A program made the position numbers and the translations under genes. 64,000 nucleotides of DNA from Nonomuraea aurantiaca (GTDB lineage Bacteria > Actinomycetota > Actinomycetes > Streptosporangiales > Streptosporangiaceae). Positions 59,871-64,000 of the stretch are shown one piece after another. Under the pieces are notes generated by a model. The model searched no databases, had not been told where the DNA came from, and worked only from the letters and a program-made list of their open reading frames with translations. Each line of letters starts with the position of its first letter. The first letter of the stretch is position 1. Location of the stretch: the NCBI RefSeq assembly GCF_020215705.1, contig NZ_JAIWNB010000016.1:207605-271604 (forward strand). The letters run 5' to 3'.

Positions 59871-62392
59871 GGCAGTTGCCTCCTTACAGGCGGCGGTGCC
59901 GCCATAACAGATGCTGATCCGGTCGTCTCCGACGGAGAGCCCGCCTCCTCACGCGCGCGCTTTGCCTGCCACGCCTTGTGCGCGGTGTCGGCCAGGATCA
60001 TGATGGGGATCGCCATCGCGGCCAGGGCCCATCCCGCGGCGGGTGGGAAGGCGCCGCCGAGCAGGTGCGAGATGGGCGGCAGGCCGAGGAAGGCCAGCAG
60101 CAGCACGGCTTCGACGGCGATCGCGCCGAGCAGCAGGGGGTTGGTGCGCCAGCGAATGCGCCCGATCCAGCGGGATTCGCTGCGGCAGGCGAAGGCGTTG
60201 GCGAACTGGCCCAGCACGACGGCGGCGAAGGCCGTACCGGAGGCTGCGGCGAGCAGGCCGAGGCTCGGGGCGGTGCCGACCTGCCAGCCGCCGAGCAGCA
60301 GGACGCCGATGAACGCGCCCATCTCGGCCAGGGCCTGCGCGGGCCCGAGCACGCCGAAGACGCGGATGAGTAGCCGCCGGTCGATGAGGTTTCCGGTGCG
60401 GGCGGGGCCGTGCATGGTGCGCGGGTTGGCCGGTTCGGCGCCCAGGGCGAGGGCGGGCAGCAGGTCGGTGCCGATGTCGAGGGCGAGCACCTGCAGCACG
60501 GTCAGAGCCAGCGGGATGGTGCCGCCGGACAGCGCCCAGATGGCGAACGGGGTGAGTTCGGCGACGTTGTCGGTCAGGTGGTAGGTGAGGAAGCGGCGCA
60601 CATTGGCGTAGGTGGCCCGGCCCAGCTCGACCGCGCCGACGATGGTGGCGAAGTGGTCGTCCAGCAGCACCAGGTCGGCGGCCTGGCGGGCGACGTCGGT
60701 GCCCGACTTGCCCATGGCGATGCCGATGTCGGCCTCGCGCAGCGCCGGCGCGTCGTTGACGCCGTCACCGGTCATCGCCACCACGTGGCCGCGCCCGCGC
60801 AAGGCTCGGGCGATGCGCAGCTTGTCCTCGGGCGTCACGCGGGCGATCACCACGCCGTCGTGGTCGAGCAGCTCGCCCAGTGCGGCATCGTCGGCGGGCA
60901 GCTCGGCCCCGGTGACCACCAGCTCGTCCGGGCCGAGCAGCCCGACCTCGGAGGCGATGGCGCGGGCGGTGCGCGGATGGTCGCCGGTGACCATGGCCAG
61001 CTTGATCCCGGCCAGGCGGCACTTCCCGATCGCCTCGGCCACATCCTCGCGCGGCGGGTCGTACAGCCCGACCAAACCGAGAAGTTCCAGCTCCGACTCC
61101 TCGGCCGTGCGGCCACGCGCGACGGCGAGCACCCGCAGACCGTGGTCGCTCATCCGGGCCAGCGCCTCATCGGCCCCGGGTACGACCCGGCACAGTGGCA
61201 GCACGGCATCCGGTGCGCCCTTCAGATGCAGCCCGCCGTCCACCAGGACGGAGGCGCGGCGCCGTAGCGGATCGAACGGGAAGCGCCGGGTGACCTGCCC
61301 TTCCACGTCAGCACCAAGACGCAGCGCCTCGACGTGCAGGGCCACCTCCATCGGGTCGCCCACGGGCTTGCCGCCGCTGAGGCGGCCGGTGGAGCTCAGC
61401 ACCGCCGTGCGCATGACCTCGGCCGGTGAGCTCGACGGCGCCCACACCTCGGCCACGGTCATCTCGTTGCGGGTCAGCGTGCCGGTCTTGTCGGTGCAGA
61501 TGAACGTGGCCGAGCCGAGCGTCTCGACCGCTTCCAGGTGGCGTACCAGAGCATTGCGGGCGGCCATCCGCTGGGCGGCGCGGGCCAGAGACAGCGTGAC
61601 GGTCGGCAGCAGCCCTTCGGGCACCAGCGCGACCGTGACCCCGATGGCGAACAGAAAGCCCTGCCCCGGCTCCATCCCCAGCAGCACCGCCAGCCCGAAG
61701 AACACGGTGCCGACCGCCACCGCGATCCCAGCGACGATCTTGACGATCTTGCCGAGCTGGACGGCCAGCGGGCTGGGCGGCCTGATCGCTTCCCGGGTGA
61801 GCTTGGCGATCGCGGCGAGCCGGGTACGCGCCCCAGTGGCCACCACGACGGCCTCGGCCTCCCCCTCGACCACGAACGTGCCCGCGTAGGCCGGGCCACC
61901 CTCCCGTGGCCGGGCGGGACGGCTCTCCCCGGTCAGCATGGACTCGTTGACGGCCAGCGCATGCACCTCGGCCACCTCCAGATCGGCTGAGATCCGATCC
62001 CCCGCCTCCAGCAGCACGACGTCCCCGACCACCAGCTCAGCCGCGCCGATCAGCATGCGCCTGCCGTCTCGCCGGACCACCACGTTGGCCGGGATCAGCT
62101 CCCGCAACCGCTGCGTGGCCCGATCGGCACGGTACTCCTGGGCGAAGGCGAAGCCACCGTTGAGCACCACGACCACCGCGATCGCCACGGCCAGCTGCGG
62201 CATCCCGGCCAACGCGGCCAGCGCGGCGGCGCCCCACAACAGCAGAGCGAAGAAATGCACCATTTCGCGCAGCAGCAACACCACAGGCGAGACGTGGCGA
62301 GCCGCAGGCAGGGCGTTCGGGCCGGCGGCGGCCAGCCGCTCCGCCGCTTCGACGGCGCTGAGCCCGCAACGGGATTGCGACAGGATGGTCAT
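59867..62392 (-). CDS. Cation-transporting P-type ATPase (P2 class)
   Basis: An 841-residue membrane pump. In order, it has an N-terminal cation ATPase domain (LSAVEAAERLAAAGPNALPA), helix pair M1-M2 and the actuator motif LTGESRP. M4 is VALVPEGLLPTVTLSLARAA, close to the PEGL of Na/K- and Ca-type pumps. Phosphorylation site ICTDKTGTLTRNEMTV, nucleotide site HLKGAPDAV, hinge TGDGVNDAPAL and the C-terminal six-helix domain (VLQVLALDIGTDLLPALALG) follow. The ion cannot be fixed; CtpF-like Ca or Na/K-type transport is likely. ATG 62392 begins the first domain. The frame is open further up to 62746, but that part is a stress-protein scrap. GGGACTTTCGG lies about 40 bp upstream. Confidence 0.93.
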   Translation of the reverse strand: MTILSQSRCGLSAVEAAERLAAAGPNALPAARHVSPVVLLLREMVHFFALLLWGAAALAALAGMPQLAVAIAVVVVLNGGFAFAQEYRADRATQRLRELIPANVVVRRDGRRMLIGAAELVVGDVVLLEAGDRISADLEVAEVHALAVNESMLTGESRPARPREGGPAYAGTFVVEGEAEAVVVATGARTRLAAIAKLTREAIRPPSPLAVQLGKIVKIVAGIAVAVGTVFFGLAVLLGMEPGQGFLFAIGVTVALVPEGLLPTVTLSLARAAQRMAARNALVRHLEAVETLGSATFICTDKTGTLTRNEMTVAEVWAPSSSPAEVMRTAVLSSTGRLSGGKPVGDPMEVALHVEALRLGADVEGQVTRRFPFDPLRRRASVLVDGGLHLKGAPDAVLPLCRVVPGADEALARMSDHGLRVLAVARGRTAEESELELLGLVGLYDPPREDVAEAIGKCRLAGIKLAMVTGDHPRTARAIASEVGLLGPDELVVTGAELPADDAALGELLDHDGVVIARVTPEDKLRIARALRGRGHVVAMTGDGVNDAPALREADIGIAMGKSGTDVARQAADLVLLDDHFATIVGAVELGRATYANVRRFLTYHLTDNVAELTPFAIWALSGGTIPLALTVLQVLALDIGTDLLPALALGAEPANPRTMHGPARTGNLIDRRLLIRVFGVLGPAQALAEMGAFIGVLLLGGWQVGTAPSLGLLAAASGTAFAAVVLGQFANAFACRSESRWIGRIRWRTNPLLLGAIAVEAVLLLAFLGLPPISHLLGGAFPPAAGWALAAMAIPIMILADTAHKAWQAKRAREEAGSPSETTGSASVMAAPPPVRRQLP

Positions 62393-62649
62393 AACCACCA
62401 CTCTTGCCGCGGCTCCCTGCGTTGGGCAGGGACTTTCGGCACCAACCCACGGGCCGTCCGGCACTGCCTGTGACGCCCGGCCGTCCCCAGAAGCGAGCTG
62501 TTCTCGGACCCCGGCCGATGCCGCCTCATCTGCGCCGGCCATTGGCCGGTCCGTCCGGGACTTCCTGCGAGACCGGCCCGTACCCCCGGTTTGGGGCGGC
62601 GCCGACACCGGAGATCGCACGCCGTATACCAAGCCGTATAGCAAGGGGA

Positions 62650-62746
62650 ACCCCGCGTGGCGGGCCTGCGTCCGGCTCAGGGCGTACTTCAGAGCGGGCG
62701 CCGCGTCGGCGGATCCGTCGACGCCGGCCGGGATCGGCCTCTTCAT
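62650..62746 (-). pseudogene. N-terminal scrap of a universal stress protein
   Basis: MKRPIPAGVDGSADAAPALK then YALSRTQARHAGFPL is the opening of a UspA domain (VDGSxxAxxAL). After about 35 residues it loses similarity. The frame happens to continue without a stop into the P-type ATPase, 118 codons later. Probably a second stress-protein gene once stood here. Confidence 0.7.
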
Positions 62747-62814
62747 CGTCGACCTCCTCCGAGCGGTGGGCGCGGGCGGGACCTAGGCTTCATCCGCCCG
62801 CGCCTAGCCGGACG

Positions 62815-63228
62815 TCAGTGCTCGACGGCGATCCGCCGGCCTTCCGCCTTCTTGCCGTCGGCCAGCCCCACACTGACCTCCAGGACGCCGCCGTTGTAGG
62901 TGGCCTTGACGTCATCCGTCTTGGCCGCGGCCGGCAGCGTCACCGATCGCGACAGCGACCCGTAGGAGAATTCCGATCGGTGCGCCTCGGAGACCTTGCG
63001 GGTCCTCTCTGCCCGGATGTGGAGTACGCCGTCACCCATGGTGACCTCGACGTCCTTGTCGGGGTCGATTCCGGGCAGCTCAGCGCGCAGCACGTACCGG
63101 CCGTCGGCGATGTAGTCCTCGACCCGGACGATCTGTCCGAACGGCCGGAACCCGAACATCGGGCTCTCCATCCACTCGAACAGCTCCGGGAACGGGAATC
63201 TGACGTCCCTACGCTCTGGCAGGTTCAT
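62815..63228 (-). CDS. Hsp20 small heat-shock chaperone
   Basis: A 137-residue alpha-crystallin protein that holds unfolding proteins in the cytoplasm. A short N-terminal arm contains PFPELFEWMESPMFGFRPFG. The crystallin domain covers about 32-130 (RYVLRAELPGIDPDKDVEVT, FSYGSLSRSVTLPAAAKTDD, ATYNGGVLEVSVGL). The I-x-I tail is short (RRIAVEH). AAGGAGG lies five bases before ATG 63228. GGGACTTCGGTCT (minus strand, 63296-63308) upstream resembles the sequence before the ATPase gene, hinting at shared control. Confidence 0.95.
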   Translation of the reverse strand: MNLPERRDVRFPFPELFEWMESPMFGFRPFGQIVRVEDYIADGRYVLRAELPGIDPDKDVEVTMGDGVLHIRAERTRKVSEAHRSEFSYGSLSRSVTLPAAAKTDDVKATYNGGVLEVSVGLADGKKAEGRRIAVEH

Positions 63229-63457
63229 CACAGCCTCCTTGTGTGGTTCCGATTCCCACACCTTCAGGACACACCCGGTGGCGCCTCGCCCCCAGAGACC
63301 GAAGTCCCTTCCCCTCAGGGGCGATCGGACCTGTTTTGCAACAGCGGCGAGCCCGTCACAGCGGCGGAGTGAGCACGGCCCGGCTGCGCCACAGCCATGC
63401 TCGAACATCCAGGCGTGCCGCCTCGGCGTCGTTCAGCGCCCCAAAGGGCCTGCGTGA

Positions 63458-63538
63458 TCACGTCCATGCCTCCACGTAGATGGCGACATTCGCCCCGGCG
63501 GCCACTGTCGCCGTGGCGTCCTTCCAAGTCGGCCTCAT
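63458..63538 (-). CDS. Very small protein before hsp20
   Basis: A 26-residue frame (MRPTWKDATATVAAGANVAI then YVEAWT) with a full GGAGGTGA site before ATG 63538 (GTG 63541 is alternative). The sequence resembles the beginning of short membrane proteins found beside stress genes in actinomycetes (WKDxxATxxAxAxVAxYV). It may therefore be a truncated version of one, or a true miniprotein. The region 63229-63457 between it and hsp20 holds no other gene. Confidence 0.5.
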   Translation of the reverse strand: MRPTWKDATATVAAGANVAIYVEAWT

Positions 63539-63688
63539 CACTGTCACCTCCTTTCCCCCGGGCATCCGCTCACCGGATCTGTGCGGCCAGTGTCTTTGGT
63601 CCTGCCACCCGGGGACGTTCGCCGCTGTCGCACAACGGCTGCGGGCGCCCACCATGTGCTTGTACCGTCTTATGGAGGTGAGCCGATC

Positions 63689-63868
63689 ATGATCGGCGGA
63701 CGAATGGTCATGGAGTCGTCGGCGCTCGACGTCGAACTGCTGTCGTTGAAGAGGCGGGTCGAGAAGCTGGAGGAGCTGGTCCGGACGCTGACCGCGGCAA
63801 ACCTTACGCTCGTCCGGATCGTGGAGAACCTGCACCCCGCGTCAGCCGGCGTGGCTCCGAGCGACTGA
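63689..63868 (+). CDS. Small coiled-coil protein
   Basis: A 59-residue protein with GGAGGTGA seven bases before ATG 63689. Residues 10-45 form one amphipathic helix with heptads (LDVELLSLKRRVEKLEELVR then TLTAANLTLVRIVENL), suggesting a dimeric coiled coil. No family is recognised. It diverges from the 26-residue protein across ~150 bp and stands at the edge of the stress cluster. Confidence 0.7.
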   Translation: MIGGRMVMESSALDVELLSLKRRVEKLEELVRTLTAANLTLVRIVENLHPASAGVAPSD

Positions 63869-64000
63869 GCGCAGGTCGCGTCCTCGGAGCGGTGTAAAAG
63901 CTCGACGAGGTAGGTGCCGTGGGTTGATCTTAAGCGGCCACCGTTACGGACGTCGAGTCGCTCGCTGGGGTGGCCTCTGGGTGAAGCTGGGTGGGCGGCT
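63869..64000. other. Right edge, no gene recognised
   Basis: The last 132 bases contain no start with a ribosome site and no clear hairpin. The stretch GTTGATCTTAAGCGGCC (63924-63940) is of a kind often seen beside insertion sequences, but nothing more can be said. Confidence 0.3.

Noticed and set aside
1..64000. tRNA, rRNA and riboswitch genes
   Set aside because: By eye I found no convincing T-loop/anticodon arrangement, rRNA segment or known riboswitch core; a covariance-model search would be needed to exclude them fully.

Overview
The window is high-GC DNA from a filamentous actinomycete. GTG starts, ATGA/GTGA stop-start overlaps, mycothiol-type DinB-like enzymes, many TetR/LuxR/MerR regulators and secreted glycan-active enzymes point to the order Streptosporangiales (Nonomuraea-like). 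The placement is an inference from gene style; no rRNA or tRNA gene was seen.

Layout. 0-7.2 kb is a signalling block: a Ser/Thr kinase running off the left edge, a LuxR-type response regulator with two consecutive sensor proteins (one intact, one degenerate), a degenerate PP2C phosphatase and an ADP-ribosylglycohydrolase. 7.4-12.2 kb holds small enzymes and regulators between two transposase remnants. 12.2-25.1 kb is a plant-polysaccharide block built from two parallel modules. Each has a solute-binding lipoprotein, two ABC permeases, one intracellular glycosidase (GH2 beta-glucuronidase-like or GH43) and a divergent regulator (TetR or LacI). A secreted PL3 pectate lyase sits between them. 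Neither module has an ABC ATPase, so a shared one elsewhere is expected. 25.1-32.8 kb is a catabolic cassette: LysR, class III CoA-transferase and CitE-like CoA-ester lyase on the minus strand, diverging from a CitMHS transporter and two exported esterases. The same 15-bp LysR-type box lies before both arms.

32.8-35.1 kb is a P450-ferredoxin-TetR operon whose TetR ends in a perfect 7-residue tandem repeat. 35.1-43.5 kb is a patchwork: an ECF sigma/partner pair flanked by 60-bp direct repeats, Mu-type and IS630-type transposase debris, a TetR/SDR pair with four operators in exact 23-bp register, and an exported TAP-type hydrolase. 43.2-45.8 kb carries a CE1-Fn3-CBM2 esterase and an orphan CBM2. 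46.2-49 kb has a TetR/DUF5360 pair and a decayed serine hydrolase. 48.7-52.2 kb is an envelope-stress-like response regulator, sensor kinase and GerMN lipoprotein set, divergent from a VanY-like carboxypeptidase, with ~11-bp-spaced direct repeats in between. 52.9-59 kb holds a secreted beta-helix protein, a MerR/aminotransferase pair, a SDR/TetR pair and an IclR-ROK chimera. 59.1-63.9 kb is a dormancy-type stress cluster (universal stress protein, P-type ATPase, Hsp20, small proteins).

About ten broken genes or mobile-element fragments show repeated insertion and deletion. The most interesting signals are regulatory (LysR boxes, tetrameric TetR operator, 11-bp repeats) and degenerate signalling proteins (pseudo-PP2C, pseudo-sensor).
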